Numbered from the stretch's first letter, positions 1-5,398 are shown. The stretch: DNA of 5,398 bases from an uncultured Chloroflexota bacterium (GCA_903904765.1 CAIVEA010000843.1:1-5398), one strand, 5' to 3'. Notes: generated from the sequence alone by a model not told the origin. Translations and numbers: made by a program.

Positions 1-1241
1 AGCCGCCGCATATCCGGTGAACGTAGCACCACAATCCCGCCCAACACGCCGCCGATGATGCTGTAGATGAAAATGGCAGTGGGTGCGCCGATCAACTGCG
101 CCACCAACCCCAGCGCCAGCGCCCCAAAAGGCGACACGCCGAACCATGACAGCGTATACAGGCTGATGATGCGCCCCCGAAATTCGTCCGGCACGACGCT
201 CTGAATGAGCGTGTTGACGGTGGTGAACTGCATGATGATGGCGAAGCCGTAGATGCCCATAAACACGGTAGCAATGGTCGGGTCGCTGGTCTGGCTGACC
301 ACGAGGCAGGCCAGCGTGGTGAACACGCCCATCACCGTGACCACCCGCCCGCGCCCGAAGCGCCGCCCGAACACCGGAATGAGCATGGCGGCGATGACTG
401 CGCCGATGCCGGTGGAGGTGCTGAGCGCGGCGAAACCCTCTTTGGGCGAGTGCAGCACGGTATCCGCGAAGGCCGGCAGCAGCGTGGAGATATTCACCGT
501 GAACAGGCTGGCATTGATCGCCAGCAGCAGTAGCGGGCGAATGGTGACGTGCTGGCGGGCGAAGGCTAGTCCTTCGCGCAGGCGGGCAAGCGGGGCGAAC
601 TCCGCATACTTGGCGGCCTGTGACTGCACTTTGATAATTACCAGCATGATGATGACTGCTAAGAAGCTCAAGCCGTTGATGAAGAAGCACCACGCCGGGC
701 CGATTTGTGTGAGCGCGATGCCCGCCGCTGCTGGCCCCACCACCCGCGAGGCGTTGAACATGATGGCGTTGAGCGCGATGCCACTGGGCAGGTTTTCCGT
801 CCCCACCATGTCTTTGATGATGGTTTGGCGGGCGGGCGCGTCCACCGCATTGATGAAGCCGAGCAAAAAGGCCAGCAGGACGATGTGCCAGACCTGCACC
901 ACATTGGCCGCCGTCAGCGCCGCCAGCACGAAGGCCAGCACCATCTGGTACACCTGCGAGAAAATCAGGATTTTGCGGCGTTCCCAGCGTTCCACCAGCA
1001 CGCCCGCAATGGGCGACAGGAACAGCGCGGGCAGGCCAGCGGCACAGGCCACCACCCCCAGCGCCAGTTCGGACTGGGTGAGGTGGAATACCAGCCAGCC
1101 CTGCGCCACCGACTGCATCCATGTGCCGGAAAGCGACACGACCTGTCCGATGAAATACAGCCGGAAATTGGTGTAGCGCAGCGCGGATAGGGTGCTGTGT
1201 TGGAGCGCAGAAGGAGGTTGTGTGGCAGTTGTGGTGGTCAT
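1..1241 (-). CDS. MFS_3-type major facilitator exporter (C-terminus cut by window edge)
   Basis: I translated this by hand from the minus strand: 413 codons are open from the ATG at 1241 to the window edge, with no stop. The protein is strongly hydrophobic with at least ten membrane-type segments, for example around residues 60-82, 98-130, 184-204, 235-260 and 375-405. Its N-terminus (residues 20-50: ALRYTNFRLYF, then GTWMQSVAQGWLV) is typical of the MFS_3 / EntS-like exporter group (Pfam PF05977). An MFS motif A-like stretch GVLVERWERRK lies at residues 80-90, with Glu in place of the usual Asp. The characteristic VVPDEFRGRIISLY is at 349-362. Family members are proton-driven exporters of siderophores, drugs or metabolites in the cytoplasmic membrane; the substrate cannot be read here. 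Short members are about 400-430 aa, so little is probably missing. An in-frame ATG at 1358 would add 39 residues. I prefer 1241 because the conserved domain begins about 20 residues after it, although neither start has a clear Shine-Dalgarno. Confidence 0.9.
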   Translation of the reverse strand, partial: MTTTTATQPPSALQHSTLSALRYTNFRLYFIGQVVSLSGTWMQSVAQGWLVFHLTQSELALGVVACAAGLPALFLSPIAGVLVERWERRKILIFSQVYQMVLAFVLAALTAANVVQVWHIVLLAFLLGFINAVDAPARQTIIKDMVGTENLPSGIALNAIMFNASRVVGPAAAGIALTQIGPAWCFFINGLSFLAVIIMLVIIKVQSQAAKYAEFAPLARLREGLAFARQHVTIRPLLLLAINASLFTVNISTLLPAFADTVLHSPKEGFAALSTSTGIGAVIAAMLIPVFGRRFGRGRVVTVMGVFTTLACLVVSQTSDPTIATVFMGIYGFAIIMQFTTVNTLIQSVVPDEFRGRIISLYTLSWFGVSPFGALALGLVAQLIGAPTAIFIYSIIGGVLGGIVVLRSPDMRR

Positions 1242-1376
1242 AAAGCGTACTGCATTCGTGTTGTTGCTTCGGATTGTGAACAACGCGGCGGCGCAAAACA
1301 ACCGTTCCGCGACCCGTAGCAGCAGAATAGGGTTTCGGCCTGTCACGTTGTCCGTCATGCACAAATGTGTATGGTG

Positions 1377-1406
1377 ATTGTAGGAATAGAGGATAAGTCC
1401 AAACAA
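1377..1406 (-). promoter_or_regulatory. Candidate sigma70-type promoter for the MFS exporter
   Basis: On the minus strand a TTGTTT -35 box (1401-1406) and a TACAAT -10 box (1377-1382) are separated by 18 bp. Transcription would begin near 1370, giving a leader of about 130 nt to the start at 1241, or only about 12 nt to the alternative ATG at 1358. The match was made by eye. The position upstream of a gene and downstream of another gene's end hairpin makes it plausible. Confidence 0.45.
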
Positions 1407-1432
1407 GTACAGGCTGGCCTAAAGTGGACTTA
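1394..1432. repeat. 7-bp inverted repeat around the exporter's -35 box
   Basis: TAAGTCC at 1394-1400 is perfectly complementary to GGACTTA at 1426-1432, with 25 bp between the arms. The -35 box of the candidate exporter promoter sits directly beside the first arm, inside the loop. This could be an operator for a dimeric regulator, which is common for drug-exporter genes, but the wide spacing is unusual and a chance match is possible. Confidence 0.3.
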
Positions 1433-1445
1433 ACGCCCTGAATCA

Positions 1446-1474
1446 CACGGGGCGGGTGATATGCCCGCCCCGTG
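1446..1474 (-). terminator. GC-rich hairpin after the lipoprotein gene
   Basis: A perfect 11-bp stem (CACGGGGCGGG at 1446-1456 with CCCGCCCCGTG at 1464-1474) closes a 7-nt loop. It begins 22 nt after the stop codon of the lipoprotein gene and lies before the exporter promoter, which fits a transcription end. There is no T-run on either side, so it is not a canonical intrinsic terminator. It may instead stall polymerase or protect the 3' end of the mRNA. Confidence 0.6.
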
Positions 1475-1496
1475 CAGGATGGGTCCAGCGAGAGGT

Positions 1497-2753
1497 TTAG
1501 CAGCCAGCCAGCGTGTAGTTCCACTCGCGGGTGTTGTTGTTCGGGTTGGTTTCCGGCACCGCGCCGTTCGGGTTGAGCGCCACAATCAGGCGGTGGTTTT
1601 CGCCCACGTTGATCGAAACGGTCAGGAAAATGCCGCCGATGTTCGTCGTTTGTCCGGCGTTCAGTACAGGGAACGCGCCGCTGGTGGTCGTTTCACCCGC
1701 CGCCGAGATGTCGCGGATGCTGATCGTGCCGCCGGCAGTCGTGGCTGTCGTCCCCAGATTCGCCACATCAATCTTGAATTCGACGGTGCGGTTGCACTTC
1801 AGCGGCACATCGGGCGAGATGACCACGTTGCCGAGTACGATGTCGGCCTGCGAGACGGCTGTTGGCGGCACAGGCGTGGCCGGGATAGCCGTCGGCACAA
1901 CCGGAGTCAGTGTGGGGATGGGCGGGCCAGCATCTACCGGAATGGTATTGGCATCGCCGGAAACGGTCAATAACTGCCCGAACACCCAGCCTTCGCCGTT
2001 GTAGTAGCGCACTTTGTACCAGTCGCCCGCCGGCGTTTTCGCCAGAATATCGGCGGTTTGTCCGGCGGCAAAGCTGCCGATGGGCGGGTTGAACAGGGTG
2101 CTGGGGCCGCTGCGGACGTTCACGCCCTGATTGAAGGTGGCAACAGGGGTGCTGGGCGTGGCGGTGGCAGGCGGCGTGGTCGGTTGCGCGGGTGCGGGTG
2201 TGGGTTGCACCTGCTCCGGCGTGGGCTGCGCTTGCTGGTTATTCCCACCGCTGCTGGGCGTGGGCTGTGTTTGCTGGTTGTTCCCGCCGTTGTTCATGGC
2301 GGCGGTGGCGGAGGGCAGCGGTTGGTTGGCGACCACCGAGATCGTCACATTAGTAGGGGCGCTGCTGCTACCGTCGGCGCGGAAGGCCACCACGCTGATC
2401 GTGTGCTGCCCGGCTCCGGCAGATTGCCATCCTTGCGACAGGCTGAAGCTGCTGGCTCCGGCGGCGTTGGGCGATTTCAACGATTGGACAATGGCGTTAT
2501 CCACGAGGATTTCTACGCGGTCAATATCGGTTCCAGCGTTGGAAACCAGCACCTGAATATTGACAGCCACGTTTTCAAGGAAGGTCGCGTTAGGCGGCGG
2601 CGCAGCGATCTGCACCACCGGTACGCCGCTGATGGCGCTCTGCCCGCCCCCGCCCGTTCCACTGGCGAGGTTGCAGCCCGTCAAGGCCAGCGCCAGCAGG
2701 ACGAAAACCGCCAGTAAAAGGGCGCGTTGCCCTGTCAAACGTCGAGTGAACAT
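1497..2753 (-). CDS. Lipoprotein with Ig-like, SH3b and CARDB-like domains
   Basis: This is a 418-aa predicted surface lipoprotein. Residues 1-27 form a type II signal peptide: FTRRLTGQR, then a leucine-rich core, then lipobox ALTGC with Cys27 as the lipidated residue. Residues about 46-142 look like a bacterial Ig-like domain (VQIAAPPPNATF..., DRVEILVDN, GQHTISVVAFRADG). Residues about 145-206 are a low-complexity N/Q/P/T linker with a 13-residue tandem duplication. Residues about 207-265 are an SH3b domain (Pfam SH3_3: VNVRSGPST, GDWYKVRY, GEGWVFG). After a second Pro-Thr linker, residues about 303-418 resemble a CARDB domain (NPNNNTREWNYTL). C320 and the terminal residue C418 could form a disulfide. 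I chose ATG 2753 rather than the longer ATG 2846 because it directly starts the signal peptide and has AGGAG 11 nt upstream. It probably binds envelope glycans or proteins; the exact role is unknown. Confidence 0.88.
   Translation of the reverse strand: MFTRRLTGQRALLLAVFVLLALALTGCNLASGTGGGGQSAISGVPVVQIAAPPPNATFLENVAVNIQVLVSNAGTDIDRVEILVDNAIVQSLKSPNAAGASSFSLSQGWQSAGAGQHTISVVAFRADGSSSAPTNVTISVVANQPLPSATAAMNNGGNNQQTQPTPSSGGNNQQAQPTPEQVQPTPAPAQPTTPPATATPSTPVATFNQGVNVRSGPSTLFNPPIGSFAAGQTADILAKTPAGDWYKVRYYNGEGWVFGQLLTVSGDANTIPVDAGPPIPTLTPVVPTAIPATPVPPTAVSQADIVLGNVVISPDVPLKCNRTVEFKIDVANLGTTATTAGGTISIRDISAAGETTTSGAFPVLNAGQTTNIGGIFLTVSINVGENHRLIVALNPNGAVPETNPNNNTREWNYTLAGC
2217..2294 (-). repeat. Two tandem 39-bp units in the lipoprotein linker
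   Basis: Two adjacent 39-bp units (2256-2294 and 2217-2255) differ at only about six or seven positions and encode two 13-residue blocks, NNGGNNQQTQPTP and SSGGNNQQAQPTP (residues 154-179). A partial third block, QVQPTP, follows. The unit length is a multiple of three, so changes in copy number would lengthen or shorten the linker without breaking the frame. Confidence 0.8.
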
Positions 2754-2805
2754 AAGCAGACTTTCTCCTGATCGAATCCGGTTCGCTGCTTGGATTAAAC
2801 GCACA

Positions 2806-2835
2806 ATCCTAGCGCATCGCCCCGTTTTCTGCGAA
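2806..2835 (-). promoter_or_regulatory. Weak candidate promoter for the lipoprotein gene
   Basis: On the minus strand TTCGCA (2830-2835) and TAGGAT (2806-2811) are 18 bp apart, each matching four of six consensus bases. Transcription would begin around 2799, some 45 nt before the ATG at 2753. The gap position supports a promoter here, but the boxes are weak. Confidence 0.3.
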
Positions 2836-2850
2836 CCCTCCCCCAAATGC

Positions 2851-2960
2851 CACCCTCACCTCCTGCCCCTTCTCCCTCATGGCGAAGGGGAGAAAGTGGG
2901 AGATTTTCCCCTCTCCAAAGCGGTATTTCGCGTTATGGAGAGGGGGTAAGGGGTGAGGTT
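2851..2960. repeat. Intergenic C-rich palindromic repeat, copy 1
   Basis: This roughly 110-bp imperfect palindrome lies between the two SH3-protein genes. The left arm begins ACCCTCACCTCCTG (from 2852) and continues to GGCGAAGGGGAG (to 2892). The right arm ends GGGGTAAGGGGTGAGGTT (2943-2960), roughly the reverse complement of the left end. An inner hairpin is formed by GAAGGGGAGAAA against TTTTCCCCTCTCC. The first 40 or so bases align almost base for base with copy 2 at 5301, in the same orientation. The arrangement suggests a MITE- or REP-like non-coding mobile element. As RNA it could fold and act as an end signal for the gene at 3002-4009. The 248-bp gap holding it contains no gene. Confidence 0.7.
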
Positions 2961-3001
2961 GTCTCAAAAAGGCGTAGGGCGATCATCGAGCAAACGCTGG
3001 T

Positions 3002-4009
3002 TCAGGGCTTGGGAATTTCTTCCCGCGAAATCCAGTAATTCGCCGGGCCGCCTTCCGCGATCCAGCCGGTGACATCCGGGCGCGACACGATTTGTATCTG
3101 CCACCAATTGTAATCGTCGGCGCACACGGGGCCGCCGATCACCTCGAAACCAATGCCATCCAGCAGCGTTGCCACCAGTTCGGATTCGATATCGGGGGCG
3201 CTCCGCAGGCTCTTGGGTACGCCGTCGTGATAGTTGACATAACCGCGCATCCCCACCGCAAAGCGCAGCGGAACCGAGCAGACCGAAGCGTTCAGCGCCG
3301 CTTGCGAGATCAGGTAATCCTCGCCGCCCGCCGCCTGCCCATCGGCTATCCATCCGGTGTACAGCACATCGAGGACGGTCACACTCACCTGCCACCACTG
3401 ACGGCCATCAGCACAGCGCGGCCCATCCAGCACTAGCACATTCCCACCCGCCGATGCGACGGTCAGCACCAGCCCGTTTTCGGCAGGTTGTTCACGCACG
3501 TTCACATCACGCAGCAACAGCGCATCCTCACCGATCACCAGCGCCGCCGCCGCGCCGCAGGTCGCTCCCGCCAGAGGTGGGCCAGCCTCCACCCAGTAAC
3601 GCCCCGGCATACCTTCCGCCACCCAACCGTCCATGCCGGGACCGCGCACTGGCCACCAGTTGTAGCGCGTGCCGTCGCACACCGGACTGCCGACGACAGT
3701 GACAATGGTCGGGTTGGCGTAGTAGTTGGTGATGGGGTTGGAAGGACCGGGACCGCTGCGGAGATACATCCCCCCGCGCACATAGGCGGTCTGACCATTC
3801 TGAATGGGCAGGGGTGCAGCGCAACCGGGCGTGGCGGACATCTGCACCTGTGGCGTGCCGACATAGAAAATGGTGGGCGTGGGCGGCCCCACTGTGACAA
3901 GCACCACCGTCGGGGTGGGTGTGGGCGTGGGAGTCTGTGCCAGCACCAGCGAACTGATCGCGGCCAGCAGAAACAGGATGGCGAGTGGGCGTATCCAGCG
4001 AATAAGCAT
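3002..4009 (-). CDS. Secreted protein with three cysteine-paired SH3-like modules
   Basis: This 335-aa protein starts with a signal peptide (residues 1-24, positive IRWIRP then a hydrophobic core ending SSLVLA, probable cleavage before Q25). There is no lipobox, so it is likely secreted. A TPTPTPTPT linker follows at residues 26-34. Three related modules then occupy about 63-140, 151-236 and 244-330. Each begins near one cysteine (C63, C151, C244), has a second cysteine just before a tryptophan pair (C111 with WW118-119, C199 with WW205-206, C296 with WW302-303), and ends in GW(V/I)A(E/D)G (from residues 128, 219 and 315). The six cysteines therefore suggest one disulfide per module. The first module also has the SH3b signature YLRSGPG. 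SH3b modules bind peptidoglycan or other envelope ligands; the ligand here is unknown. AAGGAG (4020-4025 on the plus strand) lies 10 nt before the ATG, which fixes the start. Confidence 0.88.
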   Translation of the reverse strand: MLIRWIRPLAILFLLAAISSLVLAQTPTPTPTPTVVLVTVGPPTPTIFYVGTPQVQMSATPGCAAPLPIQNGQTAYVRGGMYLRSGPGPSNPITNYYANPTIVTVVGSPVCDGTRYNWWPVRGPGMDGWVAEGMPGRYWVEAGPPLAGATCGAAAALVIGEDALLLRDVNVREQPAENGLVLTVASAGGNVLVLDGPRCADGRQWWQVSVTVLDVLYTGWIADGQAAGGEDYLISQAALNASVCSVPLRFAVGMRGYVNYHDGVPKSLRSAPDIESELVATLLDGIGFEVIGGPVCADDYNWWQIQIVSRPDVTGWIAEGGPANYWISREEIPKP

Positions 4010-4019
4010 GAGGGCGTAT

Positions 4020-4025
4020 CTCCTT
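4020..4025 (-). promoter_or_regulatory. Strong ribosome binding site of the triple-SH3 gene
   Basis: The minus strand reads AAGGAG, followed by a 10-nt spacer and the ATG at 4009. It is the best Shine-Dalgarno in the window and confirms the start of the secreted SH3 protein. Confidence 0.75.
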
Positions 4026-4037
4026 CTAGCGCCTCCT

Positions 4038-4043
4038 ATTGTA
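4038..4043 (-). promoter_or_regulatory. Candidate -10 box of the triple-SH3 gene
   Basis: TACAAT on the minus strand would start transcription near 4031, leaving a leader of about 22 nt that includes the ribosome binding site. No good -35 hexamer is visible 16-18 bp further upstream (only a T-rich GATTTTCG), so this remains tentative. Confidence 0.35.
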
Positions 4044-4073
4044 CCGCCGCATCCGATGGTGCGAAAATCGCCC

Positions 4074-4101
4074 TAGAAATAGATTTGAAAGCCGCTATAA
4101 T
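4074..4101 (+). promoter_or_regulatory. Candidate rpsD promoter with perfect -10 box
   Basis: TATAAT at 4096-4101 matches the sigma70 -10 consensus exactly. The best-placed -35 is a weak TAGAAA at 4074-4079, 16 bp upstream. Transcription would start near 4108, giving a leader of about 60 nt to the rpsD ATG. It points away from the candidate promoter of the triple-SH3 gene, so 4010-4168 is a divergent promoter region. Confidence 0.6.
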
Positions 4102-4168
4102 CCTCATCTACACATATTGCGATTCAGTGGGACACGGGCAAACCCCGCGAGTAAGAGGATAATTTCTG

Positions 4169-4795
4169 ATGGCATCGTATCATGGGCCAAAGGCCAGAGT
4201 TCAGCGTCGTTTCGGCGAAGTGCTGATTCCCCGCCCGAAATATTCCCGGATTTTGGAAAAGCGTGCTTATCCCCCGGGGGATCACGGCAAGGAAAAGCAG
4301 TTCCGTCAGGGTCGCCGCAGCGACTACGGCCTCCAGCTCAGCGAAAAGCAGAAGGTGGCCTTCATCTACAACGTGCGCGAAGGTCAGCTCCGTCGCTACT
4401 TCCTGCGTGCCCGCCGTATGCCGGGCAACACCGGCGCGAACCTGCTGGGGCTGCTGGAACGCCGCCTCGACAATCTGGTGTACCGCGCTGGCTTCGCAGC
4501 CACGATCTGGGCGGCGCGTCAGATGGTTTCGCACGGGCATATTCTGGTAGATGGGGTGCGTTTGAACATCCCTTCATATCTGGTTGCCCCCGGTGAGAAC
4601 ATCTCCGTTGTGGAAAAGATGCGTAAGAACGTGCATGTGATCGAGTCGCTCGAATCCAACGTGTACGCTCCGCAGTACCTCAGCCTCGATAGTGCTTCGG
4701 TCTCGGCTACCCTCACCCGTATTCCTGACCGGGGTGAGATTCAGGTTCCGATTGACGAATCGCTCGTGGTTGAGTTCTACACGCGCTTGACCTAA
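4169..4795 (+). CDS. rpsD: 30S ribosomal protein S4 (zinc-less form)
   Basis: This 208-aa protein has the normal length for bacterial S4, a primary 16S rRNA-binding protein that nucleates assembly of the 30S body. In E. coli it also represses its own operon. Residues 1-97 are the S4 N-terminal domain (MASYHGPKARVQRRFGE, then LEKRAYPPGDHG at 29-40 and SDYGLQLSEKQK at 51-62). Residues 98-160 or so are the S4 RNA-binding domain (RRLDNLVYRAGFA, ARQMVSHGHILVDG, NIPSYLVAPGENI). The N-terminus contains no cysteine at all, so it is the zinc-less form rather than the four-cysteine one. The start has AAGAGG at 4153-4158 with a 10-nt spacer. Unlike the common rpsM-rpsK-rpsD-rpoA arrangement it stands alone, with its own promoter and terminator. 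A tiny CGGG/CCCG hairpin (4135-4147) in the leader is too small to call an autoregulatory site. Confidence 0.97.
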   Translation: MASYHGPKARVQRRFGEVLIPRPKYSRILEKRAYPPGDHGKEKQFRQGRRSDYGLQLSEKQKVAFIYNVREGQLRRYFLRARRMPGNTGANLLGLLERRLDNLVYRAGFAATIWAARQMVSHGHILVDGVRLNIPSYLVAPGENISVVEKMRKNVHVIESLESNVYAPQYLSLDSASVSATLTRIPDRGEIQVPIDESLVVEFYTRLT

Positions 4796-4840
4796 AAGGA
4801 TCGCGTCCGGTTCTGCCCGTCCCGAAGATGCAGATCATTC

Positions 4841-4873
4841 AACGCCCCGTCGTCTCCACGATGGGGCGTTTTT
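4841..4873 (+). terminator. Intrinsic terminator of rpsD
   Basis: AACGCCCC (4841-4848) pairs with GGGGCGTT (4863-4870). The stem continues inward through one G-U pair and TCGT/ACGA to a 4-nt CTCC loop, for 13 pairs in all. A TTTTT run closes it at 4869-4873. It lies 45 nt after the rpsD stop and nearly 90 nt before the next gene, so it should end rpsD transcription. Confidence 0.92.
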
Positions 4874-4900
4874 GTTTCGCGACATGGACGGCGGTAGAAT
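4872..4900 (+). promoter_or_regulatory. Candidate promoter of the 108-aa gene
   Basis: TTGTTT (4872-4877) and TAGAAT (4895-4900) are separated by exactly 17 bp. The -35 box overlaps the T-run of the rpsD terminator. Transcription would begin near 4907, about 50 nt before the ATG at 4956. The same TTGTTT -35 is used by the candidate exporter promoter. Confidence 0.5.
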
Positions 4901-4955
4901 GGCAACGAAGAATGCAACCCTACACGGCTATCGTTCGCAAAAGAGGCTCTGAGGC

Positions 4956-5282
4956 ATGAATATCTTCAAGAAACTATTCGGCGGTGGGGGGGACTCCAGC
5001 GCAGATAAAAGCGGGCTGTACTTCTATGTGCAGCCCAAAGGGTGCAAAGAAGTGGTGCGCGTCCGCATTGACCGTAACAACGACCTCAGCCAGTCGGACG
5101 AGGGTGGTTACTTCGTGCGGAAATCGGTGCGCGGCGTGGATTACAAATGCAACCGCACCGCCGAACTGGAATTGACGTTTGACGACCAGCGGCGCTTGCA
5201 GCAGTCGGAAGTCTCCGGCGGGGCGCTGGTGACGGAAGCCGACTATCAGGCATGGCTGGCCTCGCAAGCGCCCAACGTCTAA
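4956..5282 (+). CDS. Small protein of unknown function, 108 aa
   Basis: I do not recognise a named family. The protein begins MNIFKKLFGGGG, a short basic and hydrophobic start followed by a glycine hinge, which may be a peripheral membrane anchor or just a flexible tail. The middle (residues about 20-80) reads like a compact beta-rich domain (LYFYVQPKG, VVRVRIDRNNDL, GYFVRKSVRG, AELELTFD) with alternating charged and hydrophobic residues and two cysteines (C30, C65). The C-terminus, EADYQAWLASQA, looks helical. No signal peptide or membrane span is evident, so it is probably cytoplasmic. The coding case rests on the codon pattern, an AAGAGG site with a 9-nt spacer resembling that of rpsD, and its own candidate promoter. 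Proteins of this general look are, to my recollection, found in Anaerolineae, but I cannot verify that. It is separated from rpsD by a terminator, so a shared function is not implied. Confidence 0.8.
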   Translation: MNIFKKLFGGGGDSSADKSGLYFYVQPKGCKEVVRVRIDRNNDLSQSDEGGYFVRKSVRGVDYKCNRTAELELTFDDQRRLQQSEVSGGALVTEADYQAWLASQAPNV

Positions 5283-5300
5283 AGGTTGCTATGAGTTTTT

Positions 5301-5398
5301 ACCCTCATCCCCCGTCCCCATCTCCCTCAGGGCGAAGGGAAGGAAGAAAATCACATGGTTTTGAAGTCCCTCGCCCTGAGGGAGAGGGATTTAGGGTG
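5301..5398. repeat. Intergenic C-rich palindromic repeat, copy 2 (runs off the end)
   Basis: This copy begins 18 nt after the 108-aa gene with ACCCTCATCCCCCG and contains a perfect 15-bp inverted repeat, TCTCCCTCAGGGCGA (5321-5335) against TCGCCCTGAGGGAGA (5371-5385). The stem continues with GGGA/TCCC after a single bulged A. The outer ends, ACCCT and AGGGTG, are also complementary. Its left 40 or so bases align with copy 1 at 2852 with few mismatches and one extra base, in the same orientation. As RNA it would form a stable hairpin just after the gene, possibly serving as its 3' end. The outer right edge may continue past the window. Confidence 0.75.

Noticed and set aside
253..1176. Long plus-strand open frame of 307 codons
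   Set aside because: It is exactly antisense to the MFS exporter, whose protein shows clear family motifs and membrane segments. The plus-strand product is rich in Ser, Thr, Ala and Arg with no recognisable domain.
2058..2717. Plus-strand open frame of 219 codons
   Set aside because: Antisense to the lipoprotein gene; its Gly/Arg-rich composition is what a GC-rich shadow frame gives, and no start signals are present.
2754..2846. N-terminal extension of the lipoprotein to ATG 2846
   Set aside because: It would put 31 polar residues before a well-formed lipoprotein signal peptide, and the AGGAG site is placed for the ATG at 2753.
2966..3001. T-run on the minus strand after the triple-SH3 gene as an intrinsic terminator
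   Set aside because: A five-T run exists, but the bases before it give only a 4-bp GCGT/ACGC stem plus a small CGAT/ATCG palindrome, too weak to call.
3905..3935. GTGGGTGTGGGCGTGGG-type run as a non-coding microsatellite
   Set aside because: It is the reverse complement of the in-frame TPTPTPTPT linker of the secreted SH3 protein.
4085..4090. TTGAAA as -35 box of rpsD
   Set aside because: It is only 5 bp from the TATAAT -10 box, far too close to serve as its -35.
3488..4162. Plus-strand open frame of 224 codons crossing the divergent promoter region
   Set aside because: Antisense to the triple-SH3 gene and its upstream region, rich in His, Arg and Gly, with no domain or ribosome binding site.
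5291..5398. Open frame from ATG 5291 to the window end
   Set aside because: It reads straight through palindromic repeat copy 2, has no good ribosome binding site, and the same type of sequence in copy 1 is not coding.

Overview
The window looks like a chromosomal piece of an uncultured Chloroflexota, most likely class Anaerolineae. The evidence is circumstantial but consistent. There are two exported SH3-type proteins with Pro-Thr (PTPT / QPTP) linkers, a style very common in that group. There is a cysteine-free (zinc-less) ribosomal protein S4 standing outside the usual alpha operon. C-rich palindromic repeats lie between genes, and base composition is moderately GC-rich. No rRNA, tRNA, CRISPR array, transposase or phage gene is visible.

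Layout. The left part (1-4009) is read on the minus strand. An MFS_3-type drug/metabolite exporter (start 1241, C-terminus cut by the window edge) comes first. Upstream of it is a 255-bp gap (1242-1496) with a candidate promoter, a 7-bp inverted repeat and a strong GC hairpin. Next is a 418-aa lipoprotein (1497-2753) made of an Ig-like domain, a repetitive Q/P/T linker, an SH3b domain and a CARDB-like domain. A 248-bp gap (2754-3001) follows and holds a palindromic repeat. A 335-aa secreted protein (3002-4009) then carries three SH3-like modules, each with two cysteines and a WW...GW signature. The right part (4169-5282) is read on the plus strand. It contains rpsD with its own promoter and a textbook intrinsic terminator, then a 108-aa protein of unknown function whose candidate promoter starts inside the terminator tail. 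A second copy of the palindromic repeat runs off the right end.

How the genes relate. Each gene appears to have its own transcription signals, so there is no convincing operon. The 159-bp gap 4010-4168 is a divergent promoter region between the triple-SH3 gene and rpsD. The two SH3 proteins probably act at the cell surface (envelope or peptidoglycan/glycan contact), the exporter in the cytoplasmic membrane, and S4 in the ribosome. I see no evidence that they form one pathway. I found no clear new multi-gene system. The most unusual items are the triple Cys-pair SH3 protein, the two-copy palindromic repeat family, the stand-alone zinc-less S4, and the unannotated 108-aa protein.
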